A stretch of DNA of 64,000 bases from Bacteroides nordii WAL 11050 = JCM 12987. GTDB lineage: Bacteria > Bacteroidota > Bacteroidia > Bacteroidales > Bacteroidaceae. The notes under the pieces were generated by a model. It made no database searches, was not told the DNA's origin, and saw only the letters and a program-made list of their open reading frames with translations. This document shows positions 53,776 to 62,659 of this stretch, in pieces. The first letter of the stretch is position 1. Each line of letters starts with the position of its first letter. The position numbers and the translations under genes are program-made. The DNA lies in NCBI GenBank assembly GCA_000613465.1, contig BAJA01000005.1, forward strand, positions 158,713 through 222,712. Direction: 5' to 3'.

Positions 53776-55289
53776 ATTCTTAATACCCCTTTATGTAGTC
53801 CGAATTCTTTCCACTTACTGATCGGACGGTTATCGGTAGCCGATCCGCTATTTTCTTCAAGATTCATCAGATAATCCATATAGGCGGCAATCATGGCAAT
53901 CTTTTCAGAACGTTCGCTGGTGTGGGTGATACACTTTTGCAGTGCTTCGCCATTCTTTGCAATAAAACCGGTGTCATAATGCCCTTCTACAAAGTCGGCA
54001 GTATCCATGATACAACGCAGGTAACTGATGTTGTTTTTCACTCCTGTCAGTTTGTATTCGTGGAGTACCCGGCGCATGCGCTCAATGGCGTATTCGCGGG
54101 TGGTAGCCCATACAATCAGTTTACCAATCATCGGATCATAGTAGATAGGGATCTCATATCCTTCGTATACGTAGCTATCAATGCGTACACCGATGCCGTT
54201 TGGTTCAGTAATCTGTTTGATCACTCCCGGACTGGGCATGAAGTTCATTTCGGTGTCTTCTGCGCAGATACGACATTCAATGGCGTGTCCGCGTTGTTTG
54301 ATATCCTCTTGTTTTAACTTCAACACCTGATTATCTGCTACTTTGATTTGCTCTTTTACCAGGTCTACTCCCACAACTTCCTCTGTAATCGGATGTTCTA
54401 CTTGCAAGCGGGTATTCATTTCTAAGAAGTAGTAGTTGCGGTGTTTGTCTACCAGAAACTCAATTGTTCCTGCACCGATATAGTTGACGGCTTTGGCGGC
54501 AGCTACTGCCTTTTCGCCCATATCTTTGCGTAATTCGGGGGTTATAAATACCGAAGGACTTTCTTCTACGATTTTCTGGTTACGGCGTTGTACGGAACAT
54601 TCACGTTCACATAGATGAATTACATTTCCGTGTTTATCACCCAGAATCTGAAATTCAATGTGATGTGGTTCCTCAACGAATTTCTCCAGATATACGGTAT
54701 CGTCTCCAAATGAGGAGAGCGATTCGCTTTTGGCTGTAGTGTAGGCTTCTTCTACTTCATTAGCATTGTGGATCAGTCGCATCCCTTTTCCGCCACCGCC
54801 CATAGAAGCTTTCAGCATTACCGGATAGCCTATTTGGTTGCACAGTTCTACGGCTTCTTCCACGCTTTTCAGGTTTTCCTGCGTACCTGGAACTACCGGA
54901 ACGCCCGCTTCAATCATTTTGATACGGGCAGCAATTTTATCTCCCATTGCCTCCATCGTTTCCGGATTCGGACCGATAAAGATGATCCCTTCTTCCTGGC
55001 AACGGCGGGCGAATGTGGCATTTTCCGATAAGAAGCCATATCCCGGATGTATGGCATCTGCATGGCACATCTTCGCCACTTCAAGGATCTTTTCTATATT
55101 CAGATAACTCTCTTTTGATGCGGCCGGACCGATGCAATAAGCTTCATCGGCATAGAGCACATGCTTTGCGGTGCGGTCTGCTTCTGAGAAAACAGCGATA
55201 CTTGCTATTTCCATTTCCCGACAGGAGCGCATTACTCTCACGGCTATTTCTCCGCGATTGGCAACTAAGATTCTTTTTATCATATTCAT
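53772..55289 (-). CDS. biotin carboxylase subunit of acyl-CoA carboxylase
   Basis: 505 residues. KRILVANRGEIAVRVMRSCREM is the start of the biotin carboxylase fold, MLKASMGGGGKGMRLI is the ATP-grasp glycine loop, HLCERECSVQRRNQK and LEMNTRLQVEHPITEEV are catalytic. A second in-frame ATG at 55283 is equally possible as start. With the carrier and PccB-like subunits it makes a propionyl-CoA carboxylase type complex. It follows a cobalamin riboswitch leader of about 330 bases. PccA is the likely name, though pyruvate or acetyl-CoA carboxylase use cannot be excluded. Confidence 0.93.
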   Translation of the reverse strand: MNMIKRILVANRGEIAVRVMRSCREMEIASIAVFSEADRTAKHVLYADEAYCIGPAASKESYLNIEKILEVAKMCHADAIHPGYGFLSENATFARRCQEEGIIFIGPNPETMEAMGDKIAARIKMIEAGVPVVPGTQENLKSVEEAVELCNQIGYPVMLKASMGGGGKGMRLIHNANEVEEAYTTAKSESLSSFGDDTVYLEKFVEEPHHIEFQILGDKHGNVIHLCERECSVQRRNQKIVEESPSVFITPELRKDMGEKAVAAAKAVNYIGAGTIEFLVDKHRNYYFLEMNTRLQVEHPITEEVVGVDLVKEQIKVADNQVLKLKQEDIKQRGHAIECRICAEDTEMNFMPSPGVIKQITEPNGIGVRIDSYVYEGYEIPIYYDPMIGKLIVWATTREYAIERMRRVLHEYKLTGVKNNISYLRCIMDTADFVEGHYDTGFIAKNGEALQKCITHTSERSEKIAMIAAYMDYLMNLEENSGSATDNRPISKWKEFGLHKGVLRI

Positions 55290-55436
55290 TTCTCAATTAA
55301 ATGCATATACGTATTAGTGCTTTTCCACCCTGTGGACACACTCCACCCGGTGAAAACACAGTATTTCTAAGATTTGGGGCTAAACGGCGATACTTTCTTT
55401 CCTAACCCACGAGGTGAGAAAGTATAAATTTTGACT

Positions 55437-55592
55437 GGCAGGTCTTCTGACTGACTCTCATCTTACAGGCCTTCCCGATGGATTTTTTACCTCCGTCAGT
55501 GGCGCGAATCTGGTTAATTTATAAGATGTTCTATAGAGCTTCACAGCAGCGGGACTGTCCGGGAGTTACACCCGATTCCCTTTTAATCTTCA
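55437..55592 (-). ncRNA. cobalamin (adenosylcobalamin) riboswitch
   Basis: On the minus strand the conserved blocks occur in order: AAAAGGGAAT, GGGTGTAACTCCC, CCCGCTGCTGTGA, GCGCCACTG, GGGAAGGC and AGAAGACCTGCC. These match the cobalamin riboswitch core with its B12-box-type parts. It lies between the promoter at 55627-55634 and the carboxylase operon. A hairpin with ATACTTTC/GAAAGTAT arms follows (about 55390-55428) and may be part of the expression platform. Binding of B12 usually shuts down such leaders. Confidence 0.9.
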
Positions 55593-55626
55593 TCCGTTGA
55601 CCACGGATTCCGAACCAAATCGTGCG

Positions 55627-55634
55627 CAAATATA
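55627..55634 (-). promoter_or_regulatory. -7 promoter element upstream of the cobalamin riboswitch
   Basis: TATATTTG followed by CG on the minus strand, about 35 bases before the first riboswitch block. Confidence 0.55.
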
Positions 55635-55807
55635 GAGAATTATTGAATAGGACGAATCTTTTTTGCACGAAAGTTTACTTTTTGTGCAGTCTGAATAAAA
55701 AAGCAGGTGTAAAAGCCTGACAGTTGAAACACAATGCCCTCTTTTTTTGTTGTTTTAAATGAGGTACGTGACCTTATGCAAAATAAAAACCTATAAAAAT
55801 ACATTTC

Positions 55808-58054
55808 ATGTCGCATTTACCAACTTTGATTGCCGACCTTGCACTGATATTGATATCCGCAAGTATTATAACTTTATTGTTTAAATGGTTAAAGCAACCT
55901 TTAGTTTTAGGCTATATTGTTGCCGGATTACTGGCTGGTCCTTATGTCCATATTTTCCCTACTGTAGGGGATATAGCAAATGTTAATATCTGGGCCGAAA
56001 TAGGAGTTGTGTTTCTGCTTTTTGCTCTCGGTCTGGAGTTTAGTTTCAAGAAACTTATCAATGTGGGGTCAACAGCCTTTATCACGGCAACTACTGAAGT
56101 TATCAGTATGTTGCTGATAGGTTATATGGTGGGATATCTGCTGGGATGGGGTACCATGAATTCTATTTTTCTGGGTGGAATGCTGTCTATGTCATCCACT
56201 ACCATTATTATCAAGGCTTTCGATGATTTAGGGTTGCGTAGCCAGCGGTTTACAGGTATTGTATTCGGTACACTGGTTGTGGAGGATCTGATTGCTATTC
56301 TGATGATGGTTCTTCTTTCTACGATGGCAGTAAGCAAAGATTTTGTGGGTGAAGAGTTGTTGGTAAGTGTGCTTAAGGTTGTTTTCTTCCTGATACTGTG
56401 GTTTCTTATCGGTATTTTTATCCTTCCGGCTTTCCTGAAAAAAGCAAAGAAGCTGATGAATAACGAAACACTTCTGATTGTTTCTCTCGGGCTTTGTTTG
56501 GGAATGGTAGTGCTGGCTACCTATACCGGATTCTCGGCAGCTTTAGGTGCGTTTATTATGGGTTCTATTTTAGCTGAAACGATTGAGGCGGAACATATTG
56601 AGCATATTATACAACCGGTGAAAGATCTCTTTGGAGCAATCTTCTTTGTGTCTGTCGGTATGTTGGTCAATCCGGCTGTATTGGTTGAATATGCCTGGCC
56701 GGTTATTATTATTACACTGGTCACCATTATCGGTAAAGCCATATTCTCTTCATTGGGTGTTCTTTTGTCGGGAGAGTCACTGAATATTTCCATCAAATCC
56801 GGGTTCAGTTTGGCACAAATCGGAGAATTCGCTTTTATCATTGCCGGCTTAGGTGTTTCTCTCAAAGTACTTGATCCGTTTATTTCTCCGATTATTGTGG
56901 CTGTATCTGTTATTACAACTTTCACTACTCCCTATTTTATTCGCCTGGCAAATCCTTTTGCCGAATGGCTTTATAAAGTATTACCACCCAAAGTTCAGGA
57001 AATGTTAGCTCGTTATGCTTCCGGTAAAAAGACTGTGAATCACGATAGTGATTGGAAGAAACTATTAAAAAACATTGTTGGCAGAGTCATTATTTATAGT
57101 GTATTGCTCACTGCTATCTGGCTATTGTCTGTAAAAACGCTATATCCTGCTGTCAGTGAACTGTTTACTCCTGTGACGATATGGGTCAATTTAGCGATGT
57201 GTCTGGCTACTCTTTTACTCATGACTCCTTTTTTGTGGGCGCTTATCTCCAATAAGTACAATTCTTCTGCAATATTTCTGAAACTGTGGGAAGATGAGAA
57301 CTACAATCACGGTCGTCTTGTTGCTTTAGTACTGTTCCGAGTTTCTGTTGCTATTTTCTTTATTTCAGCAGTGGTCATCAGTTATTTTCATCTGAATATT
57401 GGGATAGGAGTGGTTATTGCTGTAGCTGTGGTGGCTTTGATTCTTATCCTTCGGGAAGATCTTACTCAATATTCGCGCCTGGAAACTCATTTTCTAACCA
57501 ATCTTAATCTGCGGGAAGAGGTTGCCAAAAAACATCATCCGTTGAAAACGAGCTTCAACAGTGAATTCAATAATAAAGATATTGAACTTACCTCTGTTGT
57601 TGTATCTCCTTATTCGCGTTATATAGGCAAATCACTGGGTGAGCTTTCGTTCCGGCAGGAATTTGGTGTGAATGTGGTAGCTATTGTCCGTGGTGATCTT
57701 AAGATATACATCCCAAAAAGTTCTGAACGGATTTATCCACAGGATAAACTGGCAGTGGTTGGTACGGACGGGCAACTGCAAAAGTTTCGTGACGAAATAG
57801 AAAGCCCGCAAGGAGTACCGGATACAGAAAAGATGCACCAAGAGATGAATCTGCACTCTTTCACAGTAAATGAGGCTTTTCATTTCCTGGATAAAAGCAT
57901 TGTCCAATCCCGCTTGGGTGAAAAGTATGATAGCATTGTTGTAGCTATTGAGCGGAATGGTGAGCTGGTTCCTCTGGATAAGGATGCTACTTTTCTGTTA
58001 GGTGATCTGGTATGGTTTGTCGGAGAACGGGAGAAGATCAGACAACTCTTTTAA
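55808..58054 (+). CDS. Kef/CPA2-type cation:proton antiporter with two C-terminal RCK_C domains
   Basis: 748 residues. About 12 hydrophobic segments fill residues 5-390 with the CPA2 features LLFALGLEFSFKKL, MLSMSSTTIIIKAFDDLG and FSAALGAFIMGSILAET. Four further hydrophobic segments (about 430-560) follow, an extension not usual in KefB. Two TrkA-C/RCK_C domains end the protein: LTSVVVSPYSRYIGKSLGEL (about 600-680) and LHSFTVNEAFHFLDKSIV (about 685-748). It should exchange K+ or Na+ for protons, with the RCK_C domains sensing ligand. It is monocistronic and divergent from the riboswitch leader. Confidence 0.85.
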   Translation: MSHLPTLIADLALILISASIITLLFKWLKQPLVLGYIVAGLLAGPYVHIFPTVGDIANVNIWAEIGVVFLLFALGLEFSFKKLINVGSTAFITATTEVISMLLIGYMVGYLLGWGTMNSIFLGGMLSMSSTTIIIKAFDDLGLRSQRFTGIVFGTLVVEDLIAILMMVLLSTMAVSKDFVGEELLVSVLKVVFFLILWFLIGIFILPAFLKKAKKLMNNETLLIVSLGLCLGMVVLATYTGFSAALGAFIMGSILAETIEAEHIEHIIQPVKDLFGAIFFVSVGMLVNPAVLVEYAWPVIIITLVTIIGKAIFSSLGVLLSGESLNISIKSGFSLAQIGEFAFIIAGLGVSLKVLDPFISPIIVAVSVITTFTTPYFIRLANPFAEWLYKVLPPKVQEMLARYASGKKTVNHDSDWKKLLKNIVGRVIIYSVLLTAIWLLSVKTLYPAVSELFTPVTIWVNLAMCLATLLLMTPFLWALISNKYNSSAIFLKLWEDENYNHGRLVALVLFRVSVAIFFISAVVISYFHLNIGIGVVIAVAVVALILILREDLTQYSRLETHFLTNLNLREEVAKKHHPLKTSFNSEFNNKDIELTSVVVSPYSRYIGKSLGELSFRQEFGVNVVAIVRGDLKIYIPKSSERIYPQDKLAVVGTDGQLQKFRDEIESPQGVPDTEKMHQEMNLHSFTVNEAFHFLDKSIVQSRLGEKYDSIVVAIERNGELVPLDKDATFLLGDLVWFVGEREKIRQLF

Positions 58055-58142
58055 GGAGTTGCCCGAAAAGTCTGTATCTACATAGATTTTTCTTATTTAT
58101 ACTTGTTATTTAAGCGTTGGAATGGCTCCACAGGAGTATCGG

Positions 58143-59310
58143 TTATTCCAGTCGTAAATCGTATAAACATGCCCGCACTTCTTCCGGGCTACCGATATGT
58201 TTTCCTATATCATCAGACAGTTTTACGCATTCGCGCCATTCCTGATTGACATTCATTTTACATTGGGTTAGCTTCATTACAATGTTAGAAGGTTTAAATC
58301 CGGTATCATTCGTCAGATTGGTCCCTATACCGAAGGCGCATCTTATTTTTCCACGACAATATTCCTGTATTTCCAGTGCTTTGCCAAAGTCGAGTGCATT
58401 GCTGAATACAATTGTTTTAGTGGTTGAATCGATACCAAGTTCTTTGTAGCGTGCAGTCAGTTTATCGATGAACTCTAATTCATTTCCCGAATCGCATCGT
58501 ACACCGTCAAATAGTTTTGCTTGTTTGCGGCTGAGATTAGTCAAGAAGATGTCAGAAGTATAAGTGTCGGACAGTGCGATACCCAGATCGCCGTCATACA
58601 CATTTACCCAGTTTTCCAGTGCTATGTAATTGGCATGTTTGTAACCGAACTGCGCTCCATGAAACATGAACCATTCGTGTGGATGCGTTCCCATCATCTT
58701 CATCTCATACTTCATAGCAAAGTAGCAGTTTGATGTGCCTGTGCAGTAGTGTGCAGACTTTTTTTAAATAGCTTATCACTCTGTCCTGCACATCAAAAGA
58801 AAACCGCCTTCGTGTACCAAATTCAGAGAATGACAACTGATGTTCATTTGAGAGTACCACCTTTTCGGATAGTTTGCAGATTATCTCTTCCGTGTTGGCT
58901 ACGTTTCCCTGTATCTGGTTTTTTATTTCTGAAACAATGGCGAGCAATGGTACTTCGTAAAGTGTCGATTTATAGAGGTAATCCGTTATTTCGATATTCA
59001 GGTGATGTTCTTTATCCAGATGGATGTCTATTTTCTCCGGTTGGAACCGGAAAGAAGAGAGCCATTCCCAGTATACCGGTGGTAGGAATCTGCAGTTACG
59101 GGTCATATATTCCAGTTCTTTATCAGCCAATGTCACTTTAGCCAGGTTGGCCACTTCTGTTTTCAGTTTACTCAGAAATACTTCTGTGTAGGCTGTTTCA
59201 TCTCTGTCTTTAAAACTAAAAGTCCCCATTGCATAGGGAAACAACTTTATATAAGCATACGAAGTGGTAAACTTGTAGAGGTCTGTATCGAGTATGGTAT
59301 GAATCATCAT
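58143..59310 (-). CDS. pncB: nicotinate phosphoribosyltransferase (frameshifted as read)
   Basis: The N-terminal part begins MMIHTILDTDLYKFTTSYAY and includes SEFGTRRRFSFDVQDRVI; the C-terminal part in another frame includes GTHPHEWFMFHGAQFG, DGVRCDSGNELEF and FGIGTNLTNDTGF. These are the PncB signature segments for the NAD salvage step nicotinate to nicotinate mononucleotide. The break lies in a run of seven A on the coding strand (58759-58765): six A would join ...VISYLKK to SAHYCTGTSNCYFAMKYE, giving 388 residues. A run-length change in a homopolymer could be slippage, phase variation or sequence error. The frame is otherwise clean. Confidence 0.9.
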
Positions 59311-59372
59311 CTGTAGGTCTTTTTTTAAGAAAACACTATAAAGTTAGTATTTGTTGAGAAGAAACGCTACTC

Positions 59373-59590
59373 TACTCAGATATAATTACTTCATTTCTCT
59401 CTTTTTTGAGAGGGTAGGGCGCTACTTTGGCGTATCCCATACGCAACAATACTACCGGGATTTTTTTTCTGTTTGGTGAATTACTTCGCATTGCATTTGC
59501 TCTATCAGATCTTTGTTACATCTATCCGATAACAGGGCCAAAATGCAGATTCCTATTATCGTCATCTTGTTCATTTCCTTTTTTAACGTT
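59373..59590 (-). pseudogene. nitroreductase-family gene remnant
   Basis: A short frame (from about 59569, MNKMTIIGICILALL, with SDRCNKDLIEQMQ) runs into a stop at 59458; shifting frame at a run of eight A gives KIPVVLLRMGYAKVAPYPLKKE, ending at 59373. The VLLRMGYA...PY pattern is like the C-terminus of nitroreductase-family proteins. Only a quarter of a normal gene is left and it is frame-broken. It sits beside a broken tetR, so both probably come from one decayed locus. The family call rests on a short segment. Confidence 0.4.
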
Positions 59591-59594
59591 TTTC

Positions 59595-60056
59595 TAATCA
59601 AATAGCTATCAGTATATTAATGCCTTTTTCCAATTCTTTTCAGCCGTCCTCGGTCTGAATGTTAATCCCGTTAAAAATCGAACACTCTTCTTCCAGCAAA
59701 CTAGGATAGCTGATTGCAGCAGTGAAAATACTTGCCATTGCTGCGGTTTCTTTCTGAGGATGTTTAGATAGTTTGCCGACAGTATCCGCCAGCCATACTC
59801 TCTTTGCTTCCCTCTTTTCCCATAGTTCTTTTATAAAAGTATTGTTGGATGTCAATTCCCATCGGTATAACCTTCGGAGTGTGTAGTCTTGTCTTAGCAT
59901 AGCAATTTGTCTTTTGAATATTTCTTTGATAAATTCGCCTATGTGCTCTTTGTCCGGCAGTTGTTCGTCGAAGTTTATCCAGTAATCGTGTTGCTGGATA
60001 TAAGCTGCTATTAATCCATCCAGTGAATTGAAATAGTGATAAGTTAGCATTATCAA
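59595..60056 (-). pseudogene. TetR-family regulator remnant, N-terminus missing
   Basis: The protein begins at the end of a TetR helix-turn-helix (MLTYHYFNSLDGLIAAYIQQ, the conserved YxYFxxLDGLI part) and lacks the preceding ~30 residues, so it cannot bind DNA normally. The ligand-binding helices follow for about 130 residues. An in-frame TGA at 59640-59642 interrupts GINIQTEDG-(stop)-KELEKGINILIAI, where a Trp is expected; the frame then ends at about 59595. Upstream lies only the hdhA terminator. Loss of both ends indicates true decay, unlike the single-base breaks elsewhere. Confidence 0.6.
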
Positions 60057-60081
60057 AAGGAAAAAGAAAATAAATTTTAAA

Positions 60082-60146
60082 AGCCTGTTTAAAATTTCCT
60101 TGGGATAAGCTGAAGAGAGCTTTTAAGAGGAAAGTTTAAACAGGCT
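60082..60146 (-). terminator. intrinsic terminator of hdhA
   Basis: AGCCTGTTTAAA and TTTAAACAGGCT are the outer stem, continued by CTTTCC/GGAAA; on the minus strand a T-rich stretch follows. Confidence 0.8.
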
Positions 60147-60194
60147 GAGTGGTTAGTTTTAAGAAAAATATAGTATATGATATGTTGAAGGAGG

Positions 60195-60973
60195 TTATGC
60201 CAATTCTACTGTCGGGTTATGTATGGTCAGTCCTCCATCTGCTATTATGGTTTGTCCGGTGATGTATCGTGCATCTTCCGAGCCAGAAAGGCAATAGTAG
60301 CTGCGATGTCCTGCGGTTCTCCCAGATAAGGAGTAGCGCACTGTCCTAGGAAAATATTACGTACATCTTCATTCATGTTGTTTAAAGCGGCAGGAGTGAG
60401 TACAAGTCCGGGAGCTACGGCGTTGCAACGGATGTTCTTTTTGCCTACTTGTGTGGCGATGTATCTGGTCAAGTTAATTACTCCGGCTTTACTTGCGCCA
60501 TAAAGTGTACCGCTTGCATCAGCAGTAATTCCGCTGATGGAAGCCACATTAACAATATTACCTCCACCGTGTACCTTCATTATGGGTATAATGAGTTGTG
60601 AAAGATACATTGTACAGGATAGGTTAAGGTGGAATGCTTCGTCAAAATAGTCTATGTCCAGTTTCTCGATATTACCATCTCGTTTGGGATCAGTTCCGCC
60701 TACATTATTTACCAGTACATCTACCTGTCCATATTCTTTCATGGCAAATTCTGCCAGTTCTTTACTACTTTGAAGTACAGTTGCCGAGAAATAAGTGGCA
60801 CGCACATCTGCTCCGGACTGGGTTAGTTCGGCAGCCAACTTGTCAGCCTTTTCTTTGGAATAATCAGCGATTATTACTTTCCCTCCTTCGGATACGATAC
60901 GACGGGTGGTTGCCTCTCCAATACCGCTGGCTGCACCGGTAATGATGGCTACTTTATTTTCAAATCTGTTCAT
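60195..60973 (-). CDS. hdhA: 7-alpha-hydroxysteroid dehydrogenase, SDR family (frameshifted as read)
   Basis: A classical short-chain dehydrogenase: TGAASGIGE (cofactor loop), NNVGG, NVASISG (catalytic Ser) and YGASK (Tyr/Lys). The start MNRFENK and segments such as GTLYGASKAGVINLTRYIATQ and FLGQCATPYLGEPQD match my memory of the 259-residue B. fragilis bile-acid 7-alpha-hydroxysteroid dehydrogenase. As read, the frame ends at 60245 in ...AFLARKMHD; one missing T near 60279-60282 restores AFLASEDARYITGQTI and runs to TAA at 60195, giving exactly 259 residues. It oxidises the 7-alpha-hydroxyl of cholate and chenodeoxycholate with NAD. Single gene; a decayed tetR lies beyond its terminator. Confidence 0.85.
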
Positions 60974-61236
60974 GATAGAATGGGTTTATGTGGGTTCTTC
61001 CCTTTTAAAACAATCAGCTATAAGAAAAAGTTATTTTTCTATATCTCGGTTTAATACGATTTCCGTTTTCATTAGTGACTTTTGCATCTGCCATTCTTTT
61101 ATCTGCTCATTTGTTTATAAATCCGTTAAATGTTAACGAAATGCGCTGAATGTGTTAATGGCAGATCGATTCTATTAAACCATGTTATAATAAGCCCCGT
61201 TATGGCCAGGATATTTGGAGGTTTCCTAAAAATACG

Positions 61237-61244
61237 TACCTTTG
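61237..61244 (+). promoter_or_regulatory. -7 promoter element of short RNA unit 1
   Basis: TACCTTTG, an exact TAnnTTTG match, with no gene start before the terminator at 61288-61315. Confidence 0.6.
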
Positions 61245-61249
61245 TATTG

Positions 61250-61315
61250 TGTTTTTCATAGTATTAGATTTAAGGTTAACAAAGATTGGCTGTCTGGGAT
61301 AGATAGCCTTTTTTT
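61250..61315 (+). ncRNA. candidate small RNA, unit 1
   Basis: The unit is a promoter followed after about 45 bases by an intrinsic terminator: GGCTGTCT-GGGAT-AGATAGCC and T7. It has the conserved block TATTAGATTTAAGGTTAACA in the unpaired part and no open frame of useful length. The start position is estimated from promoter spacing, so the RNA would be about 65 nt. Confidence 0.65.
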
Positions 61316-61465
61316 ATGTCCATATATTACCTCTCCGGATTGTGAATGTATATGTTAATTGTTAACGTAATAAGTCTAAAGTGTTAACACAATCTCTTTA
61401 CCATTAAACCATGTTATAATATGGCCTTTAAAGGTTCTGAAATTTGTTGATTTCCTGAGAATCGG

Positions 61466-61473
61466 TATCTTTG
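61466..61473 (+). promoter_or_regulatory. -7 promoter element of short RNA unit 2
   Basis: TATCTTTG, in the same place relative to the conserved block and terminator as in unit 1. Confidence 0.6.
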
Positions 61474-61478
61474 TACAG

Positions 61479-61547
61479 TGTTTTTTTCATAAGTATTAGA
61501 TTTAAGGTTAACAAGGATTGGCTGCGCGTGATGCGTAGCCTTTTTTT
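61479..61547 (+). ncRNA. candidate small RNA, unit 2
   Basis: Same layout as unit 1: the conserved TATTAGATTTAAGGTTAACA block, then GGCTGCGC-GTGAT-GCGTAGCC and T7. The stem differs from unit 1 by paired changes (TCT/AGA versus CGC/GCG), so the hairpin is kept while its sequence changes. Confidence 0.65.
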
Positions 61548-61683
61548 GTTTATATGATAAATATCTGCTTCTTTTTTAAATTTATAAAATATCCGAAAGC
61601 AAAACGTCACTTATATTGTTATTAGTGCAATGTCGCCTGTCTTTTGGCTTATCTTGTTTATAAAATTATTAAAGAAAAGAATT

Positions 61684-62550
61684 ATGAGAAAGAATTTATT
61701 ATTATTTGGAGCACTGATCGGTGCCTTTTTGCTGGCCTCTTGTTCGGGAGGAAATAAGAGTCAATCAACTACTTCTGTGAGTACGGCAAATGTAGAAGAT
61801 GCAATGGAAGTAGTTAAGTATTACAACACTTCTCTTAGTGTATTGAAAGATGTAGTGAATGAGAAAGACGTAAATGCCGTTCTGGGATATATGGAACAGA
61901 AAGGTAAAGCTCCTGCTCTTACGCCCATTGCACCTCCTGCCATTTCTGAGAAAGATACTGTGATGCTGATGAATCCGGGTACTTGCTTTAACGAAGAGAC
62001 CCGTCAGAACCTGAAACAGAATTATGCAGGTCTGTTTCGTTCAAGAGCTCAGTTCTATTCCAATTTCAATACCTATTTGTCTTATTTGAAAACAAAGGAT
62101 TATACTAAGGCGAACCAGCTTCTCGAAACGAGTTATCGGCTGAGTATAGAGATGGCCGAGTATAAAATGAATGTTTTTGATATTCTGAGTCCTTTTACCG
62201 AACAGGCTGAACAGGTGCTTCTGGCAGACAGCCCGTTGAAAGAGCAAATTATGTCTGTTCGTAAAATGGCATCCACGATGCAGAGTATTATTAATTTGTA
62301 TGCCCGTAAGCATGTTGTGATGGAAACTGCACGCATTGACCTGAAAATAACCGAACTTACCGGGCAATTGGAGGCAGCCAGAAAACTTCCTGTCGTAGCT
62401 GGACACGAAAACGATATGAAAGCTTATCAGGCATTCTTGGCACAAGTTGAAACTTTCATCAAGCAAGCACAGAAAGTACGGGAAAAAGGAGAGTATACAG
62501 ATGCCGATTATGAAATGTTGACCAGTGCATACGAAACGTCTGTCATATAA
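61684..62550 (+). CDS. DUF3829-like lipoprotein
   Basis: 288 residues from the ATG at 61684 (in-frame codons upstream are AT-rich leader). The lipoprotein signal ends in LLASC (Cys19), followed by a Gly/Ser/Thr linker. The mature part is nearly all helical, with heptad-like stretches (MEVVKYYNTSLSVLKDVVNEKD, ITELTGQLEAARKL and FIKQAQKVREKGEYTDAD). I place it tentatively in the DUF3829 lipoproteins; the function is unknown. It is downstream of the tandem small RNA units, whose terminators separate it from them. Confidence 0.65.
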   Translation: MRKNLLLFGALIGAFLLASCSGGNKSQSTTSVSTANVEDAMEVVKYYNTSLSVLKDVVNEKDVNAVLGYMEQKGKAPALTPIAPPAISEKDTVMLMNPGTCFNEETRQNLKQNYAGLFRSRAQFYSNFNTYLSYLKTKDYTKANQLLETSYRLSIEMAEYKMNVFDILSPFTEQAEQVLLADSPLKEQIMSVRKMASTMQSIINLYARKHVVMETARIDLKITELTGQLEAARKLPVVAGHENDMKAYQAFLAQVETFIKQAQKVREKGEYTDADYEMLTSAYETSVI

Positions 62551-62577
62551 AAATTCCTGCTTAATCCAAAAAAATTA

Positions 62578-62585
62578 TATCTTTG
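62578..62585 (+). promoter_or_regulatory. -7 promoter element upstream of the MaoC-like gene
   Basis: TATCTTTG, with a perfect terminator-like hairpin starting four bases later. Confidence 0.5.
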
Positions 62586-62588
62586 TGG

Positions 62589-62632
62589 CATTTTAGTACG
62601 TATGTGACAGTACGTACTAAAATGTTTTTTTT
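62589..62632 (+). terminator. terminator or attenuator hairpin in the MaoC leader
   Basis: CATTTTAGTACGTA pairs with TACGTACTAAAATG around an 8-base loop, then T8. It could end transcription from the DUF3829-like gene or act early on transcripts from the promoter at 62578. The AGTACGTA core is the same as in the array at 15053. Confidence 0.75.
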
Positions 62633-62659
62633 GTAAAATATCAATTTAATATAAGAAAT

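Larger units (their letters stand above)
61125..61550 (+). repeat. tandem duplication carrying two short transcription units
   Basis: Two related units lie about 229-232 bp apart. Shared parts are TGTTAACG (61130 and 61360 area), ATTAAACCATGTTATAATA (61174 and 61403), the -7 boxes (61237 and 61466), TATTAGATTTAAGGTTAACA (61262 and 61494) and the terminator hairpins (61288 and 61520). Sequence between these parts is diverged. Confidence 0.8.
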
